From Trochalopteron elliotii (Eukaryota > Chordata > Aves > Passeriformes > Leiothrichidae), in the NCBI GenBank assembly GCA_024734555.1, contig JANPWX010000161.1:1872416-1936415 (forward strand): a stretch of DNA of 64,000 bases, written 5' to 3'. Under the pieces are notes generated by a model. That model searched no databases. It saw nothing but the letters and a program-made list of their open reading frames with translations, and was not told the DNA's origin. This document shows, in pieces, positions 12,991 to 26,432 of this stretch. How positions within the stretch are numbered: the stretch's first letter is position 1; every line of letters starts with the position of its first letter. The translations under genes were made by a program, and so were the position numbers.

Positions 12991-15900
12991 GTGTGAATGT
13001 GGGGGTTGATTTATTGCATCCCAGTTCAGTTTTGAGTAAGGTCCTTTCAAAGGAGAGCTGTTTACATCTTTCATATCTTCAACTGTGGATGACTTGATAT
13101 GTGTTCTTTCCAACAACAGCAAAGAGTTGGGTGGACAGTGCTTGTCTTCTCTCAGTCTTTTGTCAGTAAAAGCTCTCACTTCTCTGTTCAACCTGAGGTG
13201 GGGAGTTTACAGGGCTGGCTCCCTCCCTTTCTAGCATCTCATAATGTTCCTGAAATCCCATTTCTGAAAAGAAGCAATGAATAGGAAAGGATGTGGGACA
13301 AGTGGGTAGCATAAGGGATAAGAGAGGAAACAAGCATTTCCCTTTCCACTTTTTCCTTCTGATTTTGAAGTCATGGGATGTTGTGCAAAGCATAGGAGGG
13401 AGAAAATGGAGGACTGTTTGGGAACAACTTCCCCTGTTGCACAGTTGGAAACTTGTAGTCCAGAAAATGCCTCCAGAGGGGCATTCCCTGGCCATCCAGG
13501 CTTCTCTCCTGGCAGAGGGAAGCCTATCCCTTGGGGTACCTTTGGGTGGTCTCTTTGTGACTTTTGCTTGCCACACCCAGAGCTGCTCAATGTCAGATGA
13601 CTGAAGCAGGGACCATCTCTTGTGCTTATTTTGGGTGACAGACTTTGCATCCCTCTTTAGGGGCAGTCCAGCCCTGCTCTTTCCACTGCTCTTTTTGCTG
13701 GAGTTTTTTCTGCTGTAAATTACCAAATCGTGACCCAAGTCAGGCGCTGCCTTCTCCTGGTGGGGATGGAGCCCACTGGGGGTATAATTACCTGCCTGCC
13801 TTCTAGGGATGAGCTGGCAGAGTTTCCCTTCCCCAAAATGTGCCCTCTTAACCTGTCACAAGGCACATGCCCTGACATGTAACCTGCATGCAGAGGAAGC
13901 AGGAGCAATGTTCTTTCATGTGTTCTCCCATCTAGGCAAAGCTATTTCCTGTGAACATAAGCCACATGAAGAGGGGAGTGCAGCTGCTGGGTAGGATCTG
14001 CTGTGAGGACACCCCACGCTGAGTTGTGGGTGGATTGGGTCAGGAATACACTCTGGTGTTTGCTGGAGAGCACACCACAGGTCATGGAAGCTTAGCGAAG
14101 AAGGTTCAGCTTCCACATCGTCCACTTTTGAGTGCATGGAAATTCTTGTTCCCTTCCCACCTCTGGTCACTCTCCTGGGTGTGCTGGAGCTCCTGACTGA
14201 GCCCCAGCCCAATGAGAGGCCCTGGGAGCAGCTCTCACCCTCCTTCCTCGACCAGAAATATGACTGCAGCCACAGCAAGGAGGGTTGGTGCTACCCCAGA
14301 GCAGCTCCCTTGGATGCAGAATGTGAGTTTGGTGTTTTGTGACATTTGGCAGTCACACAGCACCTGGGAACACCAGCCCAGGCTTGGCCAAGCCCTGCAG
14401 AGGAATGAAGCGATGCCTTGAGGTGCTGCAGAGGTCTGTTGGAGCTGGAGGCATGTGAAGAGGATTGTTTGCTTCTATGGAACTGCAATGTCATGTCTAG
14501 GGATTATGAGATCCCCAGGAAAGCTGCTCTGAGTGGTCCCCACCTGCTCCCTCCAGGAAAAGAAACTTGGGCTTACTGTTCACTGCTTAGTTTCTACAAA
14601 GATGCCAGGATGCTGAGCTAAGGCATCCCAAACCCTTTGGAAGCCTGTAATTCTCACATTTTACACACATGCCTTTGAACCCAGATGTGAGTTCTTCCCC
14701 AACTCCTCTCTCCCTGACTCTGGATTTTGTACTGGTTTTCTTTCTAAAACTCTAAAAAAAACCCCATGGGTGAAGGTTGTGCTTATGTATTTCTGGAATT
14801 GTCTTGTAATTTCCATACTACCCCAGTGCAAGTGTCTCAGCCTGAGTTAGCAGCACTGGTGGCATGAAAGCTGCACTTCAAGTGATGTCCCTGGCACTGT
14901 ATCCGAAACAGGAGAGAGGACAACACATTCAGGGGCATCACAAACACCCTTGCACAGACTCTTCCATGGTTTTTGGTTGCTTTCAGCTTCTCCTCCTGCC
15001 TTGCACATGGAAGTGCATGCCACTTGGTGGCTTTCAGAGGCCCTGCTCTCCCTCTGAAACCTTCCAGGCCTTTGGAATCCCAACACCGCAGACCTGCTGC
15101 ACACACCCAGCATTTGCCAAAATCTGCTGTGTTTATCAGAATTATTTTGGTCCCTCTTCCACAGGGGCCCTAAAGCTGGAGTCTCTTGGGGTTTTGCCTC
15201 AACCCTTTGCAGTCATCAAGTCATTCTAGTGAGCAGACAGGGTGGGAGGGCTTTGGGCACTCTGGTGCTCTGGTCACCTTGTTAATTTTCCAAAGAAACG
15301 CCTCTCGGTGACACATGCAGGAACTTTGTTCCAGCAAGGTCTGAAGGAAAGCAGGGCAAATTGGTAATTAGGCATGCTGCTTTGCTTGGTTTTGACAACA
15401 ATCCAGTACCTCCTACATCAGTCTGCCATTTCTGAGCTTTCCCAGACTGGTGAGCTGAGTCATTTAAAACTTTGGCTAAAGCGTGTTGGTTACAGTCATG
15501 GCTAAATCCTGCAGTGTCGTGGTTGTACCAGGACTCAGCTGGAGCCCTGGCAGTGCCCAAGATCACTGGGAAGGGGCACAGACCAGGGCCCCTGGCCCAT
15601 GGGGAGCACTCTGTGAGTGACAGTCACAGAGCAGAAGCCTTTAACCAAGACTGGGCAGCCTTTACTGGCACCCACCTTAATTTAACTCCCATTTCTCAGG
15701 GGAAGTGCTCTCAGCCCCTCAAAAAGGAGGAATTGGGGAGTTATATAGGAGAGCTTAACTTCTCACAAGAACAGTGGAAGAACAAATGAAACTGTTTGCA
15801 AAGAGATACAAAGAAAAAGGAAACAAGTAATAAGCAGTGTGGGCCTCCAAGAGCAAAACCAGATGCTGTCTGTGGGGCAAGGAAAACTTTTGGGCAGAGG

Positions 15901-16808
15901 AGCAGCTGTGGGAATGCACTGTGTCTTCAGCAGTTGCCTTGTTTCTCTTTTTCATAATGTGAAGCGTGGTCTGTATGAAGCTGTTGCTCAGCAGGTGAGG
16001 AGGTGACTGAGTGATTTATGGTTGTGTGTTAACAAAATGGAAGGATGCACCTTGCCCCCCTGGACCTGCTCTTCTGCAGAGTCCCCTTTTCCTTGGAGAT
16101 CCTCTGGCAGAGCAAACAGGCAAAGAGACATGTTCACAGGTGAGATCTGGCCTCTCAGCTCTTGCTGGTAGCTTTTATCTGTCATTCACCTTTTACCTAT
16201 AATTTCAGGGTTTGGCCTGCATTTGAAATTAATTACCAGGAGAATGGTGCTCTGCTCTCATTGCTGCAGTCCAGTAATACAATTTACACTTGATGCTGGG
16301 TTATCCTTGTGTGTGGGTGCCTGTCCTCCAGCAAGGCTGTCCTGGCCTCAGGAATAACTGGGGGCATGGTTTGATTGAGTAAAACAGTAGAGAATAGCAA
16401 AGGAAGCCTTTGAGGGGGAGAAAAGCCAAATGTTAGGGAGGCAAGATTTTTGTGTGATCCTGCAAATGCTGTTTAATGTCTCTGTCCGCTCCAGAAATGA
16501 AGTATTTTATAATTAAAACAGGTTTATTTGTCAAAGTCAAGGACTTCTGCCTGAAAGGTTTGTGCATTCCTGCTCCAGCATCTCTGGCCTGCATTAACTA
16601 TTTGTCTGCCTTGATCATCAGAGGAAAAGACACCAATGTCTTTCACATCCAGCACACTAAGAATCTGTTGATTTCTGGCTGATTTTAGTTCACCCTAAAC
16701 TGGAAAAATATTATATATTTTTCCATTGCTAAAATAGTTTATAAATCTGAGCTGAAAGGTTGTTCTTGGACGTGGCAGGTAGAGAGGTCCCTCTAAAAAG
16801 AATTCAGG

Positions 16809-16865
16809 AGATGGACTAAATTATCCTTGTGGATCCCTTCCAACTTATGATAGTGTATGATTCTG
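16809..16865 (+). mobile_element. CR1 LINE 3' tail relic
   Basis: A short fragment reading 'gatggactaaatta..ccttgtggatcccttccaac' and ending in a degenerate 'atgattctga', which is the CR1 terminal consensus form. Confidence 0.55.
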
Positions 16866-17735
16866 AGATTAATTTCACTTCCATATGGCTTTTCCTTGCT
16901 CCCTGTGTCCAGCCACTTTTTGGCTGGTGTGTGTGTGTGTGTCTCGGATTTCTAACAGCAAAGGCACTGGGCTAGTAAGGAGGAATTCATGTTAGTCAGG
17001 CTAGTTTTGGCACTGTAAATTAGAGACAGAAATACTGAAAGTGCTGTGAAATCACAAAACTATTGACATTTAGGCAGAGCCAGGATTCTGTGGAGATATC
17101 CCCAAAGAGGAACATGATCACCTCCCTGGGGTAAATCCCACTGTGCCTCATCCCACTGTGCTGGAGGGGTATTTTTCCTAAGAAGCTGCTTTATGGGAGC
17201 AGGGAGATGAGCAATGGATGGATTCCCCAGGGCACACCTGTGGCAGCTGCTGTGTGTAGAGTCATTTTTCCTGCTTGTCACAGTTCCTGGGCCAAGACAA
17301 GGGACGAGAGAACACAATGCTGAACTGTGTTGGGCCCAGCAAAGCCAGGCAAGAATGAGGAGCTGCCCCCCTGGCAGTGCTGGCAGCTGTTGTGGTGCCT
17401 GGCTAGGTGGGATCTGTGAGTGGACACAGTGTCTGGGAAGAGTCTGGTGTTTACTGGTGCCTTTCCACATCAGCTCTGTGGTTTCCAGCACAGCCCCCAT
17501 GGGCAGCAGTGCAGCTTCCCAGCACTGCCTCAGCTGGCAGCCAGCACCATCCACACCAGACTTGTGAGGTTCCAAAGGTCAGATGCTGGCCCTTTTTGGA
17601 TGTGACAGGAGATTTTCCACTGCTGGTGGTGGTTTTTGCCCTGAGCTCTGTCTCTTTCTGAGCTGCTGTGGACTGACTGTGCTGTTCTGTTCCTCAGAGT
17701 GGACTCCCCTTATCAGTCACCAGCTGAGAGGGTCG

Positions 17736-18174
17736 GGGCTAAGTGATGCCTTGAGAGGCTGCCTGGAACAGAGAGGCTAGACAGAGTTAAAGGAATAAAG
17801 TAGGGATTTATTTAAAGGCCTTCAAAGGACACACCTTGGGCAGTACAAGAGCCCTCCTGTGGCTACACCCAAGATGGACCAGGGGTCACGAGTTTTCACA
17901 CTTTCTTAAGTTTTGGTCCATTTATATATTGGGGTTAATTGTCCAATTACAGCTTCAGGTTATGAAGTCCCATCCTCCCAGACTGCTCTCCTCAATTCAT
18001 TGTTGTTTATGCTTTTGGGGCCTGAAGCTGCAATGGTGTCCTTGGTTTTAGGGCTGGAAAAGGATTGTTTTGTGTGACTGAACTGTGAGGAGAACCTGCT
18101 AACACTTGATATGAAGTTCAGAGTCACTACTGCAGTACAGAATCTGGAAAACATGAAAGCTAAAACTGAAGGCA
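17736..18174 (-). mobile_element. Solo-LTR-like element, copy 1
   Basis: A block of about 440 bases almost identical, in inverted orientation, to 27052-27491. Element sense is minus: in that direction a TGCCTTCAG start leads to AATAAATCCC and a CTTTATTCC stretch near the 3' end, then AAGGCA, as in avian endogenous retroviral LTRs. The boundary at the GGGCTAAG side is shared by both copies and I could not place it with confidence. No internal retroviral genes are attached. Short open frames (71-74 codons) inside both copies simply reflect the shared DNA. Confidence 0.75.
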
Positions 18175-21100
18175 GCATAAGCATTTAGTGTGGCACCTCT
18201 GAAAGGTCGAGGTGAACTTAGTCACACACATCTTCCTTCCTTTCTCTTACAGCTGCTTCAGCCAGAAATCCCACCGTAACTCAACATCATACTGTAAGAT
18301 ATTGGGAGAGAAAAAACCAAATACATCTGTTGACATTTTTCTGGTACAGACAATAAACTATCTGTGACAAGAAAAGAAAGAATTCTGACATTCAGAGATG
18401 GGGCTCTTGCAGAGGTATCTGGGTAGCCCAGCTCCATTCCCACTCATTCCTGTGGTGTTGGAAACCCCCGAGAGGGGCATGAAGACCCTGATGCCCCAGA
18501 TACAGCTCTGCTCTGGGTGAAGGAAGTGGTTTCTCTCCCTATCTGGCCCTGCCATCATTGACCTGACTGCTTCCCCTAATCACCCCTGTGGGATTTTTTT
18601 GGCCAGCAAAGATGGTCCCGAAGTCATCCCTTTCTTAAAAAGAGGTTTTATTGCAGCTCTTGAGTCTTCCTGTGTGTTTCTAACCTGTTCGCTTCTTTTA
18701 AACTTGAGAGGGATTGCAAGAAGATTTTTGGGAAAGATTTGCAGACAGAGGTACTTCCTTTTATTAGCCTTATTAATTCCCTTAAAAACCTGAAGCATGA
18801 GCAATTGGGTGGTGGGCAGGTAGAGACTGCAGTAGGAAGAAAGGGAGTTAAGAGCTGGTGGCCTTTCTAGGACAGAGCCAGGCTGGAGACTGCAACAGCT
18901 CTGTCTGCAAATCCCAGCCTTTGTTTGAGGGTGACTTGTGCTTTTTAATCAGTGGTGATGGCCCTGCATTTACTTCAAACTGTTGCATTACAGAGGTGGA
19001 GAAGAGTTAGATGTTATTCCTGCCCCAGCCAAGCCCAGCGAGAAAGATCCACGTGCAGTGCCATTTCCTGCTTAAGACATTTCATCCCTTTGCCAGTGTT
19101 TTATTGGGATGATATTTTAGCATCCTTTGCTGATCAGGATGCATGCAATACCACTTCACCTGCCTCTCACCATCAGCTTCCTCAGCAAAGGTTAATCCAC
19201 TCCCTGTGGAACTTCAGAGACTGAATGGGGATCAGGCGTCAATAAAACCACACTGATTAGAGTGATGCTTCACCTTCACAAACACTGTGAACTCTTTCCT
19301 CTTCTCTTTTGTCAACAATTTTTTCTCATTTCTAACAGCTGCCAGGCTAAGCTTCTGGCCAAATTGTTTCCTTTGGTGTCTCTCAAATACATGTTAAAGA
19401 GTTCTTTAACTTTCCATTCACAGTCATTTAGCTATTGTTCTTTCCACCTGGTCAATTTGGCTCATAATTTCCCCTAACTTATATTAGCTCTTTTGCAATA
19501 TCTAGTAGCTGTATTACTGGCTGGGGCTGCCCTCCTTTTGCTCATACTCACTACAGTCAGATCATGGTCACTAATCCTTAAACGCTGACCACTTCCTCAG
19601 CAATTAAACAACTTCAGCGCTTAAAACCCACCAAACATAGCTCCTGCATCCAGTATAACAGTTCCACTATAACTGTCTCAATATTAGGAAATGCCCATCT
19701 TAAACCATTGTAAACTCTCCCAACATTCTCCTTGGTCTCACACAAGTCCTGAAGGAGATTTTCCCAGCAGCATCACTGTTCTCTTCTCTGGACCCTGTAG
19801 GGGGAAGGTTGCTGGGACCTGGTGCCAATCTCTGTTTTAACCCAGCCCACATCAAAAAGGGCTCAGTTTTCTCTTATAAATAATTTTATCTGCAAAACAC
19901 TGAATTACCTAGGTGCAGCTTTAATGAGTGATTAAAAAGTTCTCATCACAACAGGGTTTCTGTAGGCTTAAACTTTTACTTTGGGGCGAGATGATGAAGG
20001 GCCCATATCTCCAAAAGTCAGGAAGTCCTTGGCCCCTCACCCAAGGGTGCCCCTGGCAGATCAGTCCTTGAGGCTTTCAATCTTCAAACCTCACTGTCTG
20101 CACGACATTAACCAGCAGCACAGTTGTGTTTCTCAACACCAGAATGACCCCTATTGATTTGCTTTTGCCGATTCCTCCCCTGTGAATGGAGCCCATCCCT
20201 GACAGCCTCCAGCCTGGAGAAATGCAAACCAGAGGCTTCAAGGGAGCCTTGCAAACTCATTTTTCTGTTTTCTTCTGGGTTTTTTTTGTGCCCCTGGCAG
20301 GAGACAGGCATTTCCCAGCTGCCGTATCATTCTCCCCCAGCTGTGAACGCGGCAGACAGAGCCCGTGTGCCCGCTGGCTGCAGGAGCCGCCCGTGGGTGC
20401 TGCGGACGGGCAGCGGAGCCGCGCCCGCGGCTGTGCGCACCCAGCGCTCCGGGGATGAGTGCGCCCGCTCCCTGCTCGGGGGCCGGCACCGAGAGCCCCA
20501 GATGAGTAACCCCGGCCAGAGGCTTTCTCTGTTTTACACACCGCAGCGCCCGTGCTCGGCAGCCTTGACAGCCTCGAGGCTGTGGCTCCCTGCCCGTGTC
20601 ACGCTGCCAGCCCCGGGGGACGCGGGCAGGAGGGCAAGGGGTGCCAGCGCTGTGAAATCCGGGCAGTCAGCCCCTCTGAGCTGCTGTTTGCAGCCGGGGC
20701 TGCGTCTGTTCTCTTCTCCATCTGCTACTTTCACTAGTCCTCAGGTGAAAAATAGCCCAGCCGAGTTTGTCCCCTGGGCACAGAGACATATCCGGGCTTC
20801 AGGGGCATGGCTGGGGCTCCCTTGCCTGCATCCCCTGGGGGAGCATCAGAGGAGACACTTCTCTGCAGGCAGGCAATCGAGTGGGAGTTCAGACCGATGT
20901 GCCACCGGCAGCACGGGCAGAAAATGCACAAACCTCACCCAAGCAACACCAGCGGCCTCATCCTGTTCCCCTCCCTGGCTTATCAGGATGAAAGCCCAGA
21001 ACAAACATACACAAAATATGAATTCCTTCAGCTGCTGATCTTAGATGTACAGTCTCTGCACTCTATCCTCCTGCCTCCTGGGCCTTTTATCCTGGTTTCC

Positions 21101-24100
21101 AGCTGGCCTGGCTCACGGATTGCTATCCAACATATCCACCCACACCCCTTCTCTCTGAATGCTGCCATCCTGGCACACAGGTGTGTGTGTCCTTTGTCCC
21201 ATGATGTCCCTCCCATCACGGGTACTCCAACCTCCTGTGCACATCAAAGAGAGACCCTCAGCAGAGACACAGCTGAAGACAGTTTGGGAAGCAGACAGGA
21301 CAAGGTGTAACCACCAGGCACAGGGCATGGCTGTCCCTTTTGTCCCCCTTTCCTTCTGTTTTCCCACACTTGTTCCTCTCACCTCGATTCATCCCTTTTC
21401 CCAGACACCTTGCAAGTCCTGTATGGTCTCAGAAGGCTCTTACCAGGATCCTGCAATGAGATCCCTGTGCCTATGGCTGATCACCATCTTTGCTTGGCAG
21501 CGGGGAAGGGTTTCCCAGCTCCTCACCAAGGCAGATGCACTAACCCAGGCAGTGTCCTCTCCCCATCAGGCCACCAGAGCTCACATGTGAAACAGATTCT
21601 TGGAGCATTTGATGCCTTGCATTTTCCTTCAGACAGGTCCTTCCAACAGACTCCCACACTGACATCAAACGGCTCCAAAATATTTTCATTGCATGACTGC
21701 AAAATCAGTGAGTTATAACTCAGGAATTTGACAACACCTCCATCTTGATAATTTATCTCTTCCCCATCTCGTGTTGAGGGATTCTTTGCTTTTTCAGTGT
21801 CTGCAGCTTCATAGAACCTAGAAAAACTACTTCTTTCAGTTGCATCTTCAGTACAGACAGACAACAGAGAACTCAGATGTGAGCAAAACAGTTTCTTCTC
21901 CTAAGACAACTTTTCCTTGCCAATGTTCTCAGCCCCCTTCAAAGCTGGGCATGGGAGAAAGGGCCCCAGATAACCTTGTTTTCCACGGCATCTCCTCTCC
22001 TTTGGTGGTGTCTGTCCCAGGCAGGGAGGGAGCAGTGCTGCCAGACCCACCAGCTCCCATGGGAACGGGTCAGCACCGGGGCACGGCTGCAGGGGTCACC
22101 TGCACCCCATCTGTGGCACCTCAGAGGGGAGGTGAAGCCTCGCTGTCCTGACTCTGCTCCAGAGAAACCCCCAGGCAGAAAGAGCCCCAGCCCCAGCCCT
22201 GCTCCCTTTATAGCTGGAGAGGCCTTCAGCCTGAAAAAACCACATTTGCATGCGTAAAAAAAGATATTTCAGGGGGAAAAAAAAAGAAAAAAAAAAGATT
22301 AAAAGGTCTGTCTCAGCCTTTCTTTTGCAATTCTGAGCAACCTTTAGTGCCAAGAGCAGCAATAAATCTATGCATTTCCCAGGAAATGCTTTCTGTGTGT
22401 GGGGGTGCTGCTGATGCTCCTGCCTTCCACTGCCCCAGGTCCAAGCAGCCTCGGGAGGAGGTCAAACATGCCCTGCCCCCAGGGGGATGGTGTTCCATGT
22501 GGGAATGGGGTGGGTTCCGTGGGGTGACAGTGATTAGATAAACACACCAAGCAATGACTCAACAAGTGGATATATTTTCTTTGAAAGTCAAGCAAGAAAA
22601 GCACTTGCAAGCAGTGAAGGCATATCTGAATAACCTCAGTGTGTTTGAACTGGGGTTAGCATCCAGCCAGGCCCTGCAGGAGCTCACCCAGAGCCTGACT
22701 CCTTTCCTCACTGCCCAACTTGTGCCTTCAGCTTGTGCCATCTCCCCCACGCATCAGCTGGGAGGGAGCTGACGATCTTCACTCTGGCCAAAGGAAGACA
22801 AATCACAAAAACCTTTTGGGCTGCAGCATGGGGAACAGGCTGACATGAAACGGATACAAGTATGGCCCTGCCTCAGGGTGCCCTCTTGCCCTGCTCCCCC
22901 GCCTCTGTGGGGCTGTGGAGAAGCCCCTCGCTGTCCCCAGAGGGCAAGTGCCAACCACAGTGCAGGATGTCTCTGGCTGCCATTCCCCCATGACTCAACT
23001 AGGTCACCAAGGCAGGCAGTGACAGGGCAGGGAGGCAGCCGTGCTGCCAGTGGGGCTTTCTCTGCTCTGAATGCCACAGGCTCTCATCTGTGACCTTTGC
23101 CAGTCTTGGTTTGAGGACAGAAGTGGTGGGAAATCTGTTTTCACTCAGGCTCACTAGTGCACATATCCTTGGCACTGAAAGCTGTGTGAGCTCTGGTGGG
23201 AGTGAGCCCACTGGCTCTGGGAGAGAGGGAAAGGCAGGCCACTGCCTCCAGGCTGGTGCCCCACCCTGCTGTGATGGTGGATTGTGGTAGGAGACCCAGC
23301 TGTCACCCACCATCCAAATCTCAAACAGTTTGGGCTGTGCTTTGCCAGCTTTCGTGCCCATCTTTCAGGCAAAGATTCTCCCAGCCAATTTTCTAATCCC
23401 TCCACTGATTTTTCTGTGGTTACATTAATCCTGGCAGGCTAATTTTGCTAATGGATAGAAGTACTTGTGTTTATGACTCATTGGTAGTTGCACATTTGCC
23501 ATCTACAAAATCGGTATAGGTCTGGGCACAGATGTTGGTCAGTGCTGGAAAATAAAGCCCCTGTGGCTTTCCATGGCACTCACACTTCTCTCAAGGTTGT
23601 GATATTCTTAGCCCTGTCTGGCCCACCCTGCCTCCCACGGGGACACTGGAGTGAAGGAGAGACTTTTAAAACAACTGTCTCCCTGGGACCTCATCATGCC
23701 ACCAGGAGTGTCTGAAGAGCTTCCTTTTATTCTCTTTGCTTTCTAGCATTAACTTGATATGGCTTTGGGGTTAGGTTTAGCCTTAACTGCAAAAAGAATC
23801 AGTTTTGTTGGGGTTTTTTTCTGGAAAAATTCTTCTGGTATTGGGTGTCTGAACAAAGAAAAAAAAAAAAAGAAAAGAAAAAATCCCAGAGAAGTTCAGC
23901 TGATAATGTGGCAGTCATTTGCACAGTGCCAGGAGCAGTGCAGTCATGTTTCCCCACCCTGTGATATCATCAACGCTGCTATGACTTGGGCAGGAGATAG
24001 GATGGAAAAACTGAAACTGCCCAAGTCAGCTGGAAATTTTTAGGTGGACTGCGTGTCTGCTGCCTCCCTGGAGCCCACCACAATGGGCAGCCCCAGCTGC

Positions 24101-24457
24101 ACAACCATCCCTGCCCCAGAGCCACACCTGAGAGCAAAAACAGCCCAGCAGTCAGAGAGAGCCCAACCCCAGCAGAGACACCCTGGGATGGAGAAAGCAG
24201 AGGGGGAGGAAAAATTCCAGCCTCTGAAATGGAGTTGGCTGGTTCTCCTTCAGCTGAAATGAAAGCTGGGGGTTGTGGGGCTGCCAGAGAGGCAGATTCA
24301 GGCCAGGAGCTTTGCCAATCTCTGGCTAACCCTGGTTGCACGGACATGAATGTGCACTCCTGAGCAGAGCTCCCCGTGCCTTTGCACTGCAAGTGTTGAC
24401 AGAGGTGTAGACACAGAGCCTTCACCTGACAACCCTGGGGCAGCACTGCTCCCCAAA
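18175..24457. other. Gene-poor intergenic stretch
   Basis: No protein family was recognised. Apart from the CpG-rich patch near 20335-20680 and poly-A tracts at 22255-22300, I see nothing that can be named. A 294-codon open frame at 20154-21038 overlaps the CpG-rich patch; its composition follows the GC content and it has no domain. Confidence 0.55.
20335..20680. promoter_or_regulatory. Orphan CpG-rich patch, possible promoter
   Basis: About 350 bases are dense in CpG (for example 'gccgcgcccgcggctgtgcgc' near 20420) in an otherwise CpG-poor region more than 7 kb from TNFSF4 exon 1 and 15 kb from TADA1. No coding exon next to it could be identified. It may be the promoter of a non-coding transcript, a distal regulatory island or chance. 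Confidence 0.4.
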
Positions 24458-24772
24458 GGCTGAGAGAATTGGGATTGTTCAGCCTGCAAAAGAGACCTGA
24501 ATGAGCCTACAGGAAAGACAGAGAGAGACTTTTTGCAAGGATAAGGGGGGAATGGCTTCCAACTGAAAGAAAGTAGATTTGGACCAGGTATTAGGAAAAA
24601 AAAAATTGCTGTGAGGGTGGAGAGGCACTGGCAAGGGTTGTCCAGAGGAGACATGAAAGCCCCATCCTAGGCTTGGAGGAACCTGGTCTAGGGGAAGGTG
24701 TCCCTGGCTATAGCAGGAGGGTTGGAACAGAATGGGCCTTAAGGTCCCAATCCAAACCATTGTAGGATTCTA
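24458..24772 (+). mobile_element. CR1 LINE 3' fragment
   Basis: A sense-orientation CR1 3' end. It begins near 'ggctgagagaattgggattg', continues through 'cttggaggaacctggtctag', and ends 'ggtcccaatccaaaccattg'. It is diverged from the 8585 copy and 5'-truncated. Confidence 0.85.
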
Positions 24773-25995
24773 AGGCAGACACCCCAGAGACAGTGGGTGC
24801 CAACTGGTCCCTGCTGTCTCAGCACAGTGTCCCTCAAGCTGAGCACGGGGGGTTTGATGCTGGGAGTTGTGGGTTGGTGTCCTTTCTTCTCCCCATGCAG
24901 AGTCCTTTGTAGGCTTTCAATAACACAGTATGCATGTAGTCAAACCTGGAGTAAAAACGTGCTACTTAAGGCTGTGATTTTCCCAAAGTCAAAGCAACCC
25001 AGTGCTAGCATCCTCAAGGCTTTTGAAATCTTTAAAGATGAACAAATAAAACCCCACTTGTCAGATGCTGACAGTCTTCTGGGGCAGAGGGTTTCTCTGT
25101 GCTGGACACGGGGTCCTTGAGAAGAGGAGCAGGGACACAGCTTCACTGCAGGGGCTGCCTGAGCTTGGCTTCAAAGCCTGGTAGGAACCCCAGCCCTGCT
25201 CTGAAGCCTCAGAGGGGAGTCAAGCAGCTGAGGGAGCTGTGTGTCTGTGGCCTGCCAGAGCTGCCTTGGAGGATTAGAGAGATGAGAGCATCTGAGCTGT
25301 CTCAAACCATAAATTGCTTGGGCAGTTTTTAGTTTTGAGCCTCTGCAGGAAATACCAATCCCTCTGTCTCTGTGCTTGCTGGGTTTCATGAGAGCTGAAG
25401 GAAGAATAACAAGCTGATTTCCACAAAAAGCATCTTTGCTATGCAGGCAGCAGGGAGAAAATTCCCTGGAGCCATAACCCAGTAATGTCCCCAGCAAAAC
25501 AAAGTGGCAGGGGAACCACTGGAGTGAGCCCTGCGAGCTGCATTCTGTCCCTGTCCCCACAAACCAACAGCGCCTGTCTCCCCTCTCCTCCCCACCAGTC
25601 CAGGGTTTTGTGGTTTTCTTTTAGATCTCTTCTCAAACTGATGCCTCCTGGGCACAAAAAGTCTCTTGGCAATGTGCTGTCTGCCAGCTAATCCAGCAAA
25701 TAATCAGTTTAGACAAATTAATGACTGCTAAGTGCCCCGCAGCATCACCCATGGTTGCAAAACCTTGGCGGTGGCAGGGCTGGGTGGCTTTGCTGGGCTG
25801 GCTGCCTGTGCCCTCCCCTGGCTCAAAATCAGCACAAGCTGAGAAATCTTGGGAGCATTTTATCTTCCATTTAGCTTCTCTCGCCATCTGATGAATGAAG
25901 CATGATTTGCTCCAAGAGGACGTGTGGGAGGAAGGAAGGGAATGAAGTTAATAAAGCGGATTTTAGGCTCCTGACAGCTGGAATGCCAATGTGTC

Positions 25996-26127
25996 AGGGT
26001 TAGGGTTAGGGTTAGGGTTAGGGTTAGGGTTAGGGTTAGGGTTAGGGTTAGGGTTAGGGTTAGGGTTAGGGTTAGGGTTAGGGTTAGGGTTAGGGTTAGG
26101 GTTAGGGTTAGGGTTAGGGTTAGGGTT
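25996..26127 (+). repeat. Interstitial telomeric repeat, 22 perfect TTAGGG units
   Basis: Exactly 132 bases of the vertebrate telomere repeat (AGGGTT phase) without a single mismatch, flanked by unique sequence (..ccaatgtgtc before, gcctgtttgg after). G-rich strand on plus. Open frames reading LGLG or NPNP across it are artefacts of the repeat. Confidence 0.98.
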
Positions 26128-26380
26128 GCCTGTTTGGGGAGCCAGGTCACTGACAGCAGAGCTCTGCAGTGAGTAATGACTTAACCCCTGTGGGAGCAGC
26201 ATGTCATCTCCTCTCTGGACCTTATACATGCCTGCAGTCAGCATCACGTCAGATGGGCTGGTTGGTGCTGACTCCAGGAGAAATAATTCTGCGTTTCTCT
26301 TCTTCTTGTGCATTCCTGGAAAACTAACTCATTTGACTCACTGGATGTAACATTTCTTTGAGGCAGTGCCAAGCTAATGT

Positions 26381-26432
26381 CCGGACTTTATGATCTTAAA
26401 GGTCTTTTCCAAGCTGAATTATTCTATGATTT
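26381..26432 (+). mobile_element. CR1 LINE 3' tail relic
   Basis: The sequence 'gatcttaaaggtcttttccaa' followed by 'gctgaattattctatgat' matches the CR1 terminal pattern in sense orientation. Confidence 0.6.

Larger units (their letters stand above)
12751..17735. other. TNFSF4 upstream intergenic region
   Basis: No exon was recognised. The segment should hold the TNFSF4 5' UTR and promoter, but no TATA box or CpG island is clear next to exon 1. A CT-rich tract lies at 12921-12990 and a short CR1 tail at 16809-16865. Confidence 0.5.

Noticed and set aside
17836..18184. Open frames of 71-74 codons conserved between 17.9 kb and 27.2 kb
   Set aside because: The apparent protein conservation is explained by the near-identical LTR DNA. 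Both strands are equally open and no gene is implied.
20154..21038. 294-codon open frame
   Set aside because: It lies over a CpG-rich patch where stops are rare. There is no domain and no splice context, so it is reported only as a CpG patch.
25860..26313. Open frames coding for Leu-Gly or Asn-Pro repeats
   Set aside because: They are translations of the TTAGGG array in different frames and have no coding support.
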